Source of the DNA: an uncultured Shewanella sp.
Lineage (GTDB): Bacteria; Pseudomonadota; Gammaproteobacteria; Enterobacterales; Shewanellaceae
Direction of reading: 5' to 3'
Length of the DNA stretch: 64,000 nt
Assembly: GCF_947501225.1 (NCBI RefSeq)
Contig: NZ_CANMUW010000002.1
Coordinates: 62,001-126,000 of the forward strand
The notes beneath the pieces were generated by a model. It worked only from the letters and a program-made list of their open reading frames with translations. It was not told the DNA's origin and searched no databases. Position numbers and translations under genes: made by a program. Shown here one piece after another: positions 48,335 through 57,097 of this stretch. Within the stretch, counting starts at the first letter, position 1; every line of letters begins with the position of its first letter.

Positions 48335-48987
48335 ATCAGACAGACAATACCACCGTTATCATAGATACAGGCTGTGCCAATTTAAGCTCGGTGCGTTATG
48401 CCTTCGAACGCATCTGCGATAATGCCATCGTCAGTGATGATCACCAGCTGATTAAGGCAGCAACCCGGGTGGTACTGCCCGGTGTCGGCACCGCCGGGGC
48501 GGCGATGGCGGCCTTAAAGGAGAAAGGCCTCGTCGAACTCATTCAGGGCTTAAGCCAGCCCGTGCTCGGTGTCTGTTTAGGCATGCAGTTGATGACTGAG
48601 CTATCGAAAGAGCGTGGCGGCCGTGAGATCGACTGTGAATGCCTGGGCCTTATCCCGACCGATGTAGAGGAGCTGGACAGTCAGGGACAGCCGCTGCCCC
48701 ATATGGGCTGGAACCGAATAACGCCAACGGCACACCCGTTATTTGCAGGCATACCAGATGGCAGCTATCTCTACTTCGTTCACAGCTACCGGGTACCGCT
48801 GAGCGACTACACCATAGCAAGCTGTGAATATGGCGAGACCTTCAGCGCCGCCATAGCCAAAGAGAACTTTATGGGCGTGCAATTTCACCCGGAGAAAAGC
48901 GCGGCCGTAGGTTCAAAAATATTAAGCAACTTCTTAGCGTTAGACGAAACAACGCTTACCGCGGCAACTCAGGAGGTCAAGTCATGA
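48331..48987 (+). CDS. hisH: Imidazole glycerol phosphate synthase subunit HisH
   Basis: A 218-aa class I glutaminase that supplies ammonia to HisF. The nucleophile Cys is in GVCLGMQLM near 84, and the His-Glu pair in VQFHPEKS near 196. [11 protein letters not shown] near 50 is the oxyanion-loop region. Overlap of 4 nt with hisB and 4 nt with hisA shows translational coupling. It works as a HisH-HisF heterodimer. Confidence 0.96.
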   Translation: MNQTDNTTVIIDTGCANLSSVRYAFERICDNAIVSDDHQLIKAATRVVLPGVGTAGAAMAALKEKGLVELIQGLSQPVLGVCLGMQLMTELSKERGGREIDCECLGLIPTDVEELDSQGQPLPHMGWNRITPTAHPLFAGIPDGSYLYFVHSYRVPLSDYTIASCEYGETFSAAIAKENFMGVQFHPEKSAAVGSKILSNFLALDETTLTAATQEVKS

Positions 48988-49724
48988 TTATTCCGGCAAT
49001 CGATCTTATCGAGGGTCAGGTGGTACGTCTGTATCAGGGCGATTACGCTCAGAAGACCACCTTCGACCTCTCTCCTCTGTCCCAGCTCAAAGCCTATGAG
49101 TCACAGGGGGCCAACTGGCTGCATATTGTCGATCTCACCGGCGCGAAAGACCCCAATGCCCGTCAGACCCGCTTAATCTCCGGGCTGGTAGCCGGGCTGG
49201 ATGCCAATATTCAGGTGGGGGGCGGCATTCGTACAGAGGCTCAGCTCGCCGAGCTGCTTGAGATAGGTGTGAAGCGCGTGGTTATCGGCTCTCTGGCGGT
49301 AAAGGAGACAGAACTGGTACAGAGCTGGTTTAAAAAATATGGCGCCGATGCCATCTGTCTGGCACTGGATGTCAATATCAACGAACAGGGCGAGAAGATT
49401 GTCGCGGTTTCGGGCTGGCAGTCCGGTGGTGGCAAGAGCTTAGAGTCTCTGGTCGAAGCCTTTAAGCCTTACGGTCTTAAACACGCGCTGGTGACCGACA
49501 TCAGCCGTGACGGCACCCTTAAAGGGGCCAACACCAGCCTTTACCGCGAGATAGCGACGACCTATCCGGATATCGACTGGCAGGCCTCCGGCGGTATCGC
49601 CACACTCGATGATGTGGCGGCGGTAAGAGACAGCGGCGCCGATGGCATTATCATAGGTAAAGCCCTGTTGATCGAAAACTTCAGCGTAACGGAGGCGATC
49701 AAATGTTGGCCAAATCCAGAGTAA
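48984..49724 (+). CDS. hisA: ProFAR isomerase HisA
   Basis: A 246-aa (beta/alpha)8 enzyme that opens the ribose of ProFAR by an Amadori rearrangement. [19 protein letters not shown] at the start carries the catalytic Asp of strand 1, and [12 protein letters not shown] near 170 that of strand 5; phosphate sites are GGGIRT near 80 and the [11 protein letters not shown] and [11 protein letters not shown] segments. Its last codons overlap a relic of a hisF-like start (ATG TTG GCC AAA at 49703). Confidence 0.95.
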   Translation: MIIPAIDLIEGQVVRLYQGDYAQKTTFDLSPLSQLKAYESQGANWLHIVDLTGAKDPNARQTRLISGLVAGLDANIQVGGGIRTEAQLAELLEIGVKRVVIGSLAVKETELVQSWFKKYGADAICLALDVNINEQGEKIVAVSGWQSGGGKSLESLVEAFKPYGLKHALVTDISRDGTLKGANTSLYREIATTYPDIDWQASGGIATLDDVAAVRDSGADGIIIGKALLIENFSVTEAIKCWPNPE

Positions 49725-49782
49725 GCCGTGGCTCGGGTGTTTTTACAATTGACAATAAACGAACCTCTTCAGGAGAAGCTCA

Positions 49783-50556
49783 ATGCTAGCTAAGCGCATC
49801 GTTCCCTGCCTGGACGTAAAAGAGGGCAAAGTGGTCAAGGGCGTGCAATTTCGCAATCATGAAATTGTCGGCGATATCGTCCCCCTGGCCGCAAGGTACG
49901 CCGAAGAGGGTGCCGATGAACTGGTGTTTTACGATATTACCGCCAGCGCCCATGACAGGGTGATCGACAGATCCTGGGTGAGCCGGGTAGCGGAGCGCAT
50001 CGATATCCCCTTCTGCGTCGCCGGGGGGATAAAAACCATCGCTCAGGCACGGGAGAAACTGGCCTTCGGCGCCGATAAGATATCGATTAACTCACCGGCC
50101 CTGACCGATCCCAGCCTGATCGAACGCCTGCAGGACGAGTTCGGCCGCCAGTGTATCGTCATAGGTATCGACTCCTACTACGACTCAGGCAGCAACAGCT
50201 ATATGGTCAAGCAGTTTACCGGCGATGAAGCGGCGACCAGAGACACTCAGTGGTTCACCCAGGACTGGGTCCAGGAGGTACAAAAACGTGGCTGCGGCGA
50301 AATAGTCCTCAACGTGATGAATCAGGATGGCGTGCGTCAGGGCTACGATCTCAAGCAGCTCTCTATCGTGCGTGAGATCTGTGATGTGCCGCTTATCGCC
50401 TCTGGCGGTGCCGGCACCATGGCACACTTTAAAGATGTGTTTTCCATCGCAAGAGTCGATGCGGCGCTGGCCGCCAGCGTTTTTCATAAAGGCATCATAG
50501 ATATAGGCGAGCTTAAAAACTACCTCTATGAAAATGATATCGCCGTCAGGCGCTAA
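49783..50556 (+). CDS. hisF: Imidazole glycerol phosphate synthase subunit HisF
   Basis: A 257-aa (beta/alpha)8 cyclase producing imidazole glycerol phosphate and [23 protein letters not shown] contains the first catalytic Asp, and [15 protein letters not shown] near 170 holds the second region; phosphate-binding loops are VAGGIKT and IASGGAGTM. It starts [10 protein letters not shown] with AGGAGA upstream. Unlike many relatives, hisF does not overlap hisA; 58 nt separate them. AICAR feeds the purine pathway, where purC lies 3 kb away. Confidence 0.96.
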   Translation: MLAKRIVPCLDVKEGKVVKGVQFRNHEIVGDIVPLAARYAEEGADELVFYDITASAHDRVIDRSWVSRVAERIDIPFCVAGGIKTIAQAREKLAFGADKISINSPALTDPSLIERLQDEFGRQCIVIGIDSYYDSGSNSYMVKQFTGDEAATRDTQWFTQDWVQEVQKRGCGEIVLNVMNQDGVRQGYDLKQLSIVREICDVPLIASGGAGTMAHFKDVFSIARVDAALAASVFHKGIIDIGELKNYLYENDIAVRR

Positions 50557-50623
50557 CCCATATTTGCTCTTTTCTCTCCCTTGAATAACTTATCAGGCAT
50601 GAGAAAAGTATAGGAATATCGAA

Positions 50624-51253
50624 ATGACAGAGAGTGCAGAACAACTCGCGAGCCAGCTCGACTGGGAAAAACAAGCAGGACTGATCCCGGCCGTGGTACA
50701 AAACCACCTCACGGGGAAGGTCCTTATGCTGGGCTACATGGACAGGGCCGCCCTGGCCAAAACCATAGAGACGAAAAGCGTGACCTTCTTCAGCCGCAGC
50801 AAAGAGCGGCTGTGGACCAAGGGGGAAACCTCGGGCAATACCCTGGAGCTTATCGCCATAGATAAGGACTGTGACAACGACAGCCTCCTGGTACAGGTGA
50901 TTCCCAATGGCCCCACCTGCCACCTGCAGACCGAGAGCTGCTGGCCGGACGGTAACGCCCATACCTTTATCGATAACCTGTCACAGTTAATCGCATCACG
51001 TAAAGGAGATGACCCTGAGTCGAGTTATACCGCTCATCTGTTTGAGCGCGGCACCAAGCGCATCGCGCAGAAGGTCGGTGAAGAGGGGCTTGAAACCGCG
51101 TTAGCTGCGGCGACCCATGATAAGCCTGAGCTGATAGATGAAGCCTCCGATCTCATCTATCACCTCTTGGTACTGCTGGAAGATCAGGAGCTGGATATCT
51201 CAGATATCACCGCAAACTTGCTCAAGCGTCATAGTCAGGCCAATCAAAGCTAA
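50624..51253 (+). CDS. hisI: Bifunctional phosphoribosyl-AMP cyclohydrolase/phosphoribosyl-ATP pyrophosphatase HisIE
   Basis: A 209-aa fusion. The N-terminal cyclohydrolase (about 15-115) has [39 protein letters not shown], and zinc cysteines in [18 protein letters not shown]. The C-terminal pyrophosphohydrolase (about 120-205) has [13 protein letters not shown] and [13 protein letters not shown] with metal-binding glutamates. It catalyses steps two and three of histidine synthesis. It is 67 nt after hisF and is the last gene of the operon. Confidence 0.95.
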   Translation: MTESAEQLASQLDWEKQAGLIPAVVQNHLTGKVLMLGYMDRAALAKTIETKSVTFFSRSKERLWTKGETSGNTLELIAIDKDCDNDSLLVQVIPNGPTCHLQTESCWPDGNAHTFIDNLSQLIASRKGDDPESSYTAHLFERGTKRIAQKVGEEGLETALAAATHDKPELIDEASDLIYHLLVLLEDQELDISDITANLLKRHSQANQS

Positions 51254-51268
51254 TTCAGGTGAACCTGA

Positions 51269-51343
51269 GCGCCTTATGCGCCCCAAGGCGCTGCAACATC
51301 TGGTCACGCCAAGTTAAATAAGAGCGCCTCGGGTGCTCTTATT
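51269..51343 (+). terminator. Hairpins after the histidine operon
   Basis: AGCGCCTT (51269-51275 region) pairs with AAGGCGCT (51285-51292), and AATAAGAGC (51317-51325) pairs with GCTCTTATT (51335-51343). The second is the more terminator-like, though only a weak T-rich tail follows. Confidence 0.55.
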
Positions 51344-51487
51344 ACATCTGCATACTCAATAAATTCGTGAAGGAGATCACTCCCTGTAATATAATCAGTA
51401 CATTGCGCTGAATTCCCATAAACCTGAAATTATAAAGAATAAATTCAAACGAAGTTTTTAAATGGCCGTAAAAGGAATTGGCTTATC

Positions 51488-52288
51488 ATGTGGTTAAAAA
51501 CGCTGTTATCTTTGATGCTTACCCTCACGTTAACTTTACTATCGGGCAATCAGGCCGGAGCCGACGAGCTCACCTACCTGGTCATATCCGATCAAGCCGA
51601 GCCCTTTCAGATAGTTGATCATGATGTGAGTCAAGCCGATCCTGAACATAAGGGGATCATCAGTGACATCATTTACGCATCGCTGAAAGAGAGTGAAGTT
51701 AAGCTCACCACCCTCGCCTACCCGTTTAAGCGCTACATCCTGATGATGGCTCCAAAGCAAACACCCAGATGGATCAGCTATGGCTCACCGGCCTGGTTGA
51801 CGGCTCATGGGGAGGAGGCACAAAACAAACGGCTGTCGAAAAATAAGCTGTTCGATGTCTCACATGTACTGGTCACGAAAAAGGATTCGGCGTTCACCGT
51901 AAATAGGGTCAATGATCTGTTCGGCAAGACCATCATCACGCTCAAGGGATTCACCTATCCCGGACTCGACCGATATATCAAGGCTGGCCTGGTATTCAAG
52001 GTTGAGGTCAATAGTCACGAAAGCGCCCTCAAGGCGGTCGAGACCGGCCGCGGCATCGGCTTTGTCGCCATGAAATGCCGCGCCCTCTACACCATCAATA
52101 ATACTGAACTTGACCGCAATGACTTTACCTTAGTCGACTTCGCTAAGGTTATCGCCCCCTATCCTATACACATCTCATTCAGCGATGCCGTGCCCGAGCA
52201 ACTTATCGAACAGGTGGACCAAAAGATATTAAAACTGAAACAGAGTCATAGAATCGATGAGATCATACGCGCCTACATCGGAGAGTAG
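51488..52288 (+). CDS. Periplasmic solute-binding-like protein (PBP type 2)
   Basis: A 266-aa exported protein of the transporter substrate-binding (SBP_bac_3-like) fold. A signal peptide ends near residue 26 (QAGA). It has TYLVISDQAEPFQI, HKGIISDIIYA near 56, a central GKTIITLKGFTYPGLDRYI and a second-lobe GIGFVAMKCRAL. No permease or ATPase gene is adjacent, so it may serve a sensor or have its own role instead of transport. It is convergent with a second protein of the same fold (45 nt between stops). Ligand unknown. Confidence 0.8.
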   Translation: MWLKTLLSLMLTLTLTLLSGNQAGADELTYLVISDQAEPFQIVDHDVSQADPEHKGIISDIIYASLKESEVKLTTLAYPFKRYILMMAPKQTPRWISYGSPAWLTAHGEEAQNKRLSKNKLFDVSHVLVTKKDSAFTVNRVNDLFGKTIITLKGFTYPGLDRYIKAGLVFKVEVNSHESALKAVETGRGIGFVAMKCRALYTINNTELDRNDFTLVDFAKVIAPYPIHISFSDAVPEQLIEQVDQKILKLKQSHRIDEIIRAYIGE

Positions 52289-52332
52289 ATATCGAGGAGG
52301 TCAGCATTGCGCTATCGGTGATGGTCGTGCTG

Positions 52333-53154
52333 CTAACGCTCCTTCAGTGATGGGACGACCGAGTAATCGGCGGGAACGTGATATCGCTCTAATATCTCCT
52401 GGTACTCTCCGTTTTGCTGTATTCGCCCGAGCCCCATATTCAGTTGCTGTGTGAGCTTATCTCCTCCCGGATAGTCGGGTGAGATCATAAGATGGAATGC
52501 CGAGCTGCTTTCGGCCTTGGCGGCTACCGCATAACTGCCGATGTAAGACGGCGCCGTTCTTCTGATCAGGTTCCAGCCCACCAGCTCATCGATGAGGGTA
52601 AAATCGATACGTTTAATGCGCAGCATCTCGATATTTTGCCTGTCAGAGGTGACGTAACTCGTAGTTAAACCGGCATTTTTAAAATCTTGTTCATACCAAT
52701 ACCCCCGCACGCCACCCATTTGATATCCCTTGAAATCTGCCAGTGTCTGCCACTCGAATCCATCGGGGAAACGCGAACGGTTATAGAAAAATTTCGGAAA
52801 GAAATAGATTATCGGCCCCGAAAACCCGAAAGTCTCGACTCTGGCTTTTGTCTTCAGATAGGGGAAGGTACCAAACGCCTTTCCGGCCTGAACCTCATGC
52901 TCTCCCCTGAGCCAGGGCACAAACTGAAATTCGGGGCGAATATGAGTTCCTCTGAAAGCGGCGCGAACAATATCGGGAAATATCCCACTCGCCCTGCCCT
53001 CATCGTCGATAACATAGGGCTCATAGGGGCTGGTCACAAAAAGCAGCGACGATGAACTTTCAGCCTCACCAGCGACCGCCCACACCTTTAGGCCCGGGCA
53101 AGCTCCCAGACATAAGATTATGAATAAAAAAAGGTACTTAACAGATGTCATCAT
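52333..53154 (-). CDS. Periplasmic solute-binding-like protein (PBP type 2), second copy
   Basis: A 273-aa protein of the same fold as its convergent neighbour but only remotely similar. The signal peptide covers about residues 1-28. SPYEPYVIDDEGRASGIFPDIVRAAF near 42-67 is the usual first-lobe start; FQFVPWLRGEHEVQAGKAFGTFPYLKT and MLRIKRIDFTLIDELVGWNLI follow. No membrane transporter genes are near. The ligand is unknown; the aromatic-rich pocket sequence hints at amino acids or peptides (weak). Confidence 0.8.
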   Translation of the reverse strand: MMTSVKYLFLFIILCLGACPGLKVWAVAGEAESSSSLLFVTSPYEPYVIDDEGRASGIFPDIVRAAFRGTHIRPEFQFVPWLRGEHEVQAGKAFGTFPYLKTKARVETFGFSGPIIYFFPKFFYNRSRFPDGFEWQTLADFKGYQMGGVRGYWYEQDFKNAGLTTSYVTSDRQNIEMLRIKRIDFTLIDELVGWNLIRRTAPSYIGSYAVAAKAESSSAFHLMISPDYPGGDKLTQQLNMGLGRIQQNGEYQEILERYHVPADYSVVPSLKER

Positions 53155-53196
53155 GACTCAATACTCAGCGTGCTCGTTCAGCTCCCATAAAATTGA

Positions 53197-53355
53197 TCAG
53201 ATCCGCTGAACACGTTTAATCCTTGTCCCTATCCCGCCAATCATCAACACATTGTCACTCGCCGGAACTCCTTCTACACAGTAAAGATAGTCGGTGAAAT
53301 GCATCTGTGCTACGACGAACCGGCTCTGTTTGAGCCAGGCAGCAATAGCCGTCAT
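53197..53355 (-). CDS. Short ORF, 52 aa, unknown
   Basis: ATG at 53355 follows CGGAGAATTG, a good ribosome binding site with 5-nt spacing, and runs 52 codons to TGA at 53199-53197. The product starts MTAIAAWLKQSRFVVAQM and ends in a basic IGTRIKRVQRI; no family is recognised. It stands 42 nt upstream of the second solute-binding gene on the same strand, so they may be cotranscribed. It could also be a remnant. Confidence 0.4.
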   Translation of the reverse strand: MTAIAAWLKQSRFVVAQMHFTDYLYCVEGVPASDNVLMIGGIGTRIKRVQRI

Positions 53356-53472
53356 TCAATTCTCCGTTTAGACACATATAAGAACAGACAATTCACCGAT
53401 TAACATAGTGTTGGAGAATATAAGTTCTGCTACAATTCCCGCCGAAATCATCCAATAAAAAAATAGTACCCT

Positions 53473-54579
53473 ATGAATCTCTCAAATAAAGTTCTAGCAG
53501 TTAATGATGATCTTCCTATCCGCACAGATAAGGCCGTTCATTCAGGTAAAGTTCGCAGCGTTTACTGGCTTACTGAGCAAGACAGCGCACGTCTCATCAA
53601 AGAGAAAGGTTATGATGTCCCAGCCGATACGCCTCTGGCTATCATGGTGATCAGCGACCGGATCTCTGCATTCGATTGCATCTGGCAGGGTGAAGATGGC
53701 CTCAACGGTGTACCCGGTAAAGGTGCGGCGTTAAATGCCATCTCCAGTCACTGGTTTAAGCTCTTCAAAGAGAAGGGCTTGGCCGACAGCCATATTCTGG
53801 ATGTACCACATCCGTTCGTCTGGATAGTACAAAAGGCACAACCTGTAATGGTAGAAGCCATTGCAAGACAGTACATCACAGGCTCAATGTGGCGCGCTTA
53901 CACCAAGGGCGAACGTGAGTTTTGTGGCATCACCCTGCCTGAAGGGTTAGAGAAAGATCAGAAGCTGCCCGAGCTGCTTATCACCCCGTCGACTAAAGGT
54001 GTGCTGACAGGCCTCGAGGGCGTACCGGAAGCGGACGATGTCAACGTATCACGCGCCGATCTTGAACGTCATCTGGAAGGCTTCAACTTCCACAGCCACT
54101 CAGATATCGATCTGTACGAGAAGCTTCTCAAAGAGGGCTTCGCCGTTATCAGTGACGCACTGGCCGGGCAGGATCAGCTGTTCATCGATACCAAGTTTGA
54201 ATTTGGTTACGTCAATGGCGCCGACGGTAAAGAGAAGCTCATCTATATGGATGAGGTAGGCACACCTGACAGCTCACGTATCTGGGATGGCGCGGCTCAC
54301 CGCGACGGTCAGATCATCGAGAAGTCTAAAGAGGGCTTCAGACAGTGGCTACTCAATAACTTCCCTGATCCGGATATCCTGCTCAACAAAGAGCGTATGG
54401 ATGAGCGTTTCGCCCTGGCTCGTGATAACAAGCTACCGCAATCTGTGATGATGGATATCTCAGCCACCTATGTGGGTATCGCCGAGAAGATCATCGGTGA
54501 GAAGCTGACGATCAGCGAGAGCCCAAAGCAGGAGATCATCGATATTCTGCGCAACGAATATCAGTTGATCGCCGACTAA
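53473..54579 (+). CDS. purC: Phosphoribosylaminoimidazole-succinocarboxamide synthase (SAICAR synthetase)
   Basis: A 368-aa long-form PurC, as found in Shewanella and Vibrio, joining aspartate to CAIR with ATP in purine synthesis. GKVRSVYWL near 25 is the ATP-binding start, [32 protein letters not shown] is split across 58-90, [17 protein letters not shown] near 137, [12 protein letters not shown] near 238 and [15 protein letters not shown] near 257. About 130 residues longer than the E. coli enzyme owing to N- and C-terminal extension. Own promoter and strong terminator. Confidence 0.94.
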   Translation: MNLSNKVLAVNDDLPIRTDKAVHSGKVRSVYWLTEQDSARLIKEKGYDVPADTPLAIMVISDRISAFDCIWQGEDGLNGVPGKGAALNAISSHWFKLFKEKGLADSHILDVPHPFVWIVQKAQPVMVEAIARQYITGSMWRAYTKGEREFCGITLPEGLEKDQKLPELLITPSTKGVLTGLEGVPEADDVNVSRADLERHLEGFNFHSHSDIDLYEKLLKEGFAVISDALAGQDQLFIDTKFEFGYVNGADGKEKLIYMDEVGTPDSSRIWDGAAHRDGQIIEKSKEGFRQWLLNNFPDPDILLNKERMDERFALARDNKLPQSVMMDISATYVGIAEKIIGEKLTISESPKQEIIDILRNEYQLIAD

Positions 54580-54618
54580 GCTTGCCAGAACAGGCCTTGG
54601 CTCTGTTCTGATAAAATA

Positions 54619-54657
54619 TTAAGCCGCAGCTTCCTTGAAGGAAGCTGCGGCTTTTTT
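54619..54657 (+). terminator. Rho-independent terminator of purC
   Basis: AAGCCGCAGCTTCC (54621-54634) pairs with GGAAGCTGCGGCTT (54639-54652), followed by a T-run. It closely resembles the terminator at 57011-57049, and the two flank the accessory segment. Confidence 0.92.
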
Positions 54658-54687
54658 CTTGTCAAAGATATTCAGGTTATTGCTATT

Positions 54688-54790
54688 AATAGCCTGCGGC
54701 TCGCTTATGTGTAGATACTTCTGCGAGTCGCTGTGAATATGTCCTTATACGCTCTGCGATGACATCCCTGTCATCGAAGCTCGCAGCCGC
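54688..54790. repeat. Dispersed intergenic repeat, copy B (inverted, shortened)
   Basis: AATAGCCTGCGGCTCG (54688-54703) and the segment CTTATACGCTCTGCGATGAC...GCGAGC-CGC (54744-54790) correspond in reverse complement to the two ends of copy A at 3334-3566. The middle of copy A (about 130 bp) is absent. The open frame at 54759-55016 falls in this repeat and its flank and is not considered a gene. Confidence 0.5.
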
Positions 54791-54969
54791 ATCTACACTG
54801 AGTTATTCACAAGAAGGCACTCTCTCAGTTTTAGCTTTGTTACCTCTGTCAAAAACATCTGACCTACTGGGACGTAGCGAATGCCGAAAAATGTCTGGAA
54901 TATTTTCGTCCCTGTTTTCGATACCCTCAACCGCATCTGCACTGAGTTATTCACAAGAAGGCACTCTCT
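54787..54969. repeat. 39-bp direct repeat, two copies 144 bp apart
   Basis: CCGCATCTACACTGAGTTAT... (54787-54825) recurs with one A/G change at 54931-54969. The repeat ends in GAAGGCACTCTCT in both copies. The rest of 54580-55245 outside the terminator and the repeats shows no gene; the stretch 55081-55185 may be a transposase-derived remnant, ending in CTCTGACCCC at 55176-55185. Confidence 0.6.
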
Positions 54970-55175
54970 TCGATAAGGTTGCATTCGCGATGAATAGGTA
55001 CAAGCCATTCTTTTAAAGGAAAAACTTTCAGTAAAATGTGACAAAGCATATTGAATTCAAACTATAAAATCGATTAATGTATGACCACTTAAGGACAGGG
55101 TGGGCAAACTCGAACTCAATCATTGGGCACGCCATTTAGGGAAGAAGAAGCAGATCAACTCTCTTAAACAGTTTA

Positions 55176-55222
55176 CTCTGACCCCATTTATTAATTTTTT
55201 GCCTTTTAGCTAGGCGTTTTGC
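55176..55222. repeat. Left border of the cassette-like segment (inverted CTCTGACCCC and attC-like half-site)
   Basis: CTCTGACCCC (55176-55185) has an inverted partner GGGGTCAGAG at 56906-56915. GCTAGGCGTTTTGC (55208-55221) resembles the R' end of an attC or att site, immediately before the nuclease gene. No matching R'' arm is found upstream, so only a half-site is present. Confidence 0.35.
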
Positions 55223-55245
55223 TTCCCTACATGTAAGGAGAGAGA

Positions 55246-55998
55246 ATGGGTTCTTATGATGTACAACAAGTCTGTTTAAATGGCCACCAGATTACAGATA
55301 CTTACAATCAATATCCTCAGCATCGTAAGAATTTTTGTGATACTTGCGGCGAGGCAACAATCCATCAATGCCAAGAATGCAACCATCCAATACAAGGTGA
55401 CTATCATGTTGATGGTGTCATTGGCTTGGGCAGTGAAACTGAAATTCCAACACACTGCTCCAACTGTGGAAATCAATTCCCATGGACTAAGAAAAAATCC
55501 ACACTACAAGATAATGTAATGGAGCAAAATGAAGTCAATCATTTTACTCTAATTGAACAAGTCTGTTCACGATTTCATCTTATTTCTCGTCAATTAAAAA
55601 ATAGGTATAACGATCGTCAAACTCTTGAGATTGAAGATGAGTATGATACACAAGATCTTCTTCATGCATTATTGCATATCTATTTTGACGACATAAGGCC
55701 GGAAGAATGGACACCTAGCTATGCAGGAGGTTGTTCTCGTGTTGATTTTCTCCTTAAGCAAGAGGGAATTGTTATCGAAGTTAAAAAAACTAGAAAAACT
55801 CTCAAAGCTAAGCATGTTGGAGAGCAATTAATAGTAGATATAGCCCGATATCAGTCCCACCCAGACTGTAATAAACTATTATGTTTTGTTTATGATCCTG
55901 ATGGTTGGGTTTCTAACCCGAAAGGCTTGGAGAACGACTTAAATCAAAAAGAAGACGAATTTCAAGTAAAAGTTATGATTGTACCAAAGGGGCATTAA
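55246..55998 (+). CDS. Zinc-ribbon (DUF2321-like) and PD-(D/E)XK nuclease fusion protein
   Basis: A 250-aa protein in two parts. Residues 1-80 contain paired cysteines typical of zinc ribbons (C10, C31/C34, C42/C45, C71/C74), resembling DUF2321. Residues about 95-250 look like a DpnII/MboI-type restriction endonuclease domain: D167 in SRVDFLL and E178-V-K180 in IVIEVKKT form the D-ExK active site, followed by GEQLIVDIARYQSH and LLCFVYDPDG. It is predicted to cut DNA or RNA; no methyltransferase partner is nearby, so it is probably a stand-alone defence effector. The gene is AT-rich, has AAGGAGAG before the ATG, and lies between two attC-like elements, as a gene cassette would. Confidence 0.75.
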   Translation: MGSYDVQQVCLNGHQITDTYNQYPQHRKNFCDTCGEATIHQCQECNHPIQGDYHVDGVIGLGSETEIPTHCSNCGNQFPWTKKKSTLQDNVMEQNEVNHFTLIEQVCSRFHLISRQLKNRYNDRQTLEIEDEYDTQDLLHALLHIYFDDIRPEEWTPSYAGGCSRVDFLLKQEGIVIEVKKTRKTLKAKHVGEQLIVDIARYQSHPDCNKLLCFVYDPDGWVSNPKGLENDLNQKEDEFQVKVMIVPKGH

Positions 55999-56068
55999 GA
56001 GCGTAACAAATCAACTACGCTCCTATGGCGCCGGACGCAGCAAAGCTGCGCCGGTTATTTAGGCTTTA
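55999..56068 (+). repeat. attC-like site between the two cassette genes
   Basis: Starting 1 nt after the nuclease stop, GCGTAAC (56001-56007) and AGGCTTTAT (56061-56069) are candidate outer arms. AAATCAAC (56008-56015) pairs with GTTATTT (56054-56060) leaving one extrahelical C. CCGGACGCAGC (56031-56041) pairs with GCTGCGCCGG (56045-56054) leaving an extrahelical A. This is the geometry of a short attC, though the boxes deviate from consensus (CTTT for CGTT), so it may be degenerate. Confidence 0.5.
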
Positions 56069-56089
56069 TATGAATAAATTGGGATTTGA

Positions 56090-56851
56090 ATGAACCTCAT
56101 CGAAAAAATAACAGAGCCAACATTTACAAACTCATCAAAAGGGTTACTTACACTTTTTTGCATTGGGTTGTTCCAGTTCGCCATCGGAGTTGATTTGACC
56201 AGTACTGAGGTAACTATTCCTTGGCTGCCTTCCATAAATTTCCCACATATTGAACGGATTACCTACCTTTACTGGGCGCTTGTAGCCTTTTCTCTTTACC
56301 GCTATTCTCTCCACCATTTTCCTGTAATGAGAATGCATTACTTCTTGGCAATGGGGCGCTTTTTTAGGGTAGATAAAAGGGGGGAAGACTTTATCGGTCA
56401 AGAGATCCTATCAGGCGAGCTAGCATACAGAGTTTCAGTTTTAGATGACGAAGATTCCCAACCCTCAATTAAAATCGAACACTATCAGCACGGTGATCAA
56501 GATTGGGAATTGATGTGTGAATTTGAGTTTGTTTTTAATCAAGATTTTACGTTAGACAAAATCAAATTCTCGGAAAACCCAAACTATCAAATTGATGAAA
56601 TTGCACTGAGAAAAACAAAGAACCAGCAAAAGTGGGGGTTACAGAGGTTTGTAGATGACGAAGGTAATAAAGAAATGGAGTCAGCATCGATTAAAGACTC
56701 TATGTTAGCAAATTATCTTCGCCTTGGGGTTATGCGCAACTATTTCAAAACATTTTTAAGCAGCAAAGATGTATTTGATTTGCTAATACCAATTGTACTT
56801 AATGTTGCACTATTTTTGGTTTGGCTGATTATTGTTCTCTTTGCAGCTTAA
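56090..56851 (+). CDS. Three-helix membrane protein, unknown function (cassette-like)
   Basis: A 253-aa protein with predicted transmembrane helices at about 18-37, 57-75 and 229-251, and a soluble acidic domain between (about 90-225) rich in Asp, Glu and aromatic residues. I do not recognise a family. It begins 21 nt beyond the attC-like site and has an AT-rich composition like the preceding nuclease gene, unlike the neighbouring core genes. The pairing with a nuclease suggests, but does not prove, a joint role. Confidence 0.6.
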   Translation: MNLIEKITEPTFTNSSKGLLTLFCIGLFQFAIGVDLTSTEVTIPWLPSINFPHIERITYLYWALVAFSLYRYSLHHFPVMRMHYFLAMGRFFRVDKRGEDFIGQEILSGELAYRVSVLDDEDSQPSIKIEHYQHGDQDWELMCEFEFVFNQDFTLDKIKFSENPNYQIDEIALRKTKNQQKWGLQRFVDDEGNKEMESASIKDSMLANYLRLGVMRNYFKTFLSSKDVFDLLIPIVLNVALFLVWLIIVLFAA

Positions 56852-56869
56852 CTTAATTACACCCTCATA

Positions 56870-56915
56870 TAACAAACCAATCATGTGCGCTCTCTCATAG
56901 ATAAAGGGGTCAGAG
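56870..56915. repeat. Right border of the cassette-like segment (attC half-site and inverted repeat)
   Basis: ATATAACAAACCAATCATG (56871-56889) resembles the R''-L'' half of an attC, but no L'-R' partner follows. GGGGTCAGAG (56906-56915) is the inverted partner of 55176-55185. Beyond it, to 57010, no gene is seen. Confidence 0.35.
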
Positions 56916-57010
56916 CGAATTAGGGGGCTAAGATACCCTTCCTAATCTAACCTCATGGCCAGTGCCTAATCTCTGGTGCCTATCTATCCACTAACTGCCT
57001 AGAACAGTAT

Positions 57011-57049
57011 AAAAAATCGCAACTTGCTTGAAGGAAGTTGCGGTTTTTT
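57011..57049. terminator. Bidirectional terminator upstream of the pirin stop
   Basis: CGCAACTT (57018-57025) pairs with AAGTTGCG (57035-57042) between an A-run and a T-run. It shares CTTGAAGGAAG and flanking symmetry with the purC terminator. It ends the pirin gene on the minus strand and anything read from the cassette genes. Confidence 0.85.
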
Positions 57050-57097
57050 ATATCAAGCGCCGCAGCTGATTTAACAATCTACCTCAAGCCTCGAAGA

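Noticed and set aside
54759..55016. 85-codon frame containing the 39-bp repeats
   Set aside because: The translation is itself a duplicated repeat (TASALSYSQEGTL-type) with no protein features; it is repeat DNA.
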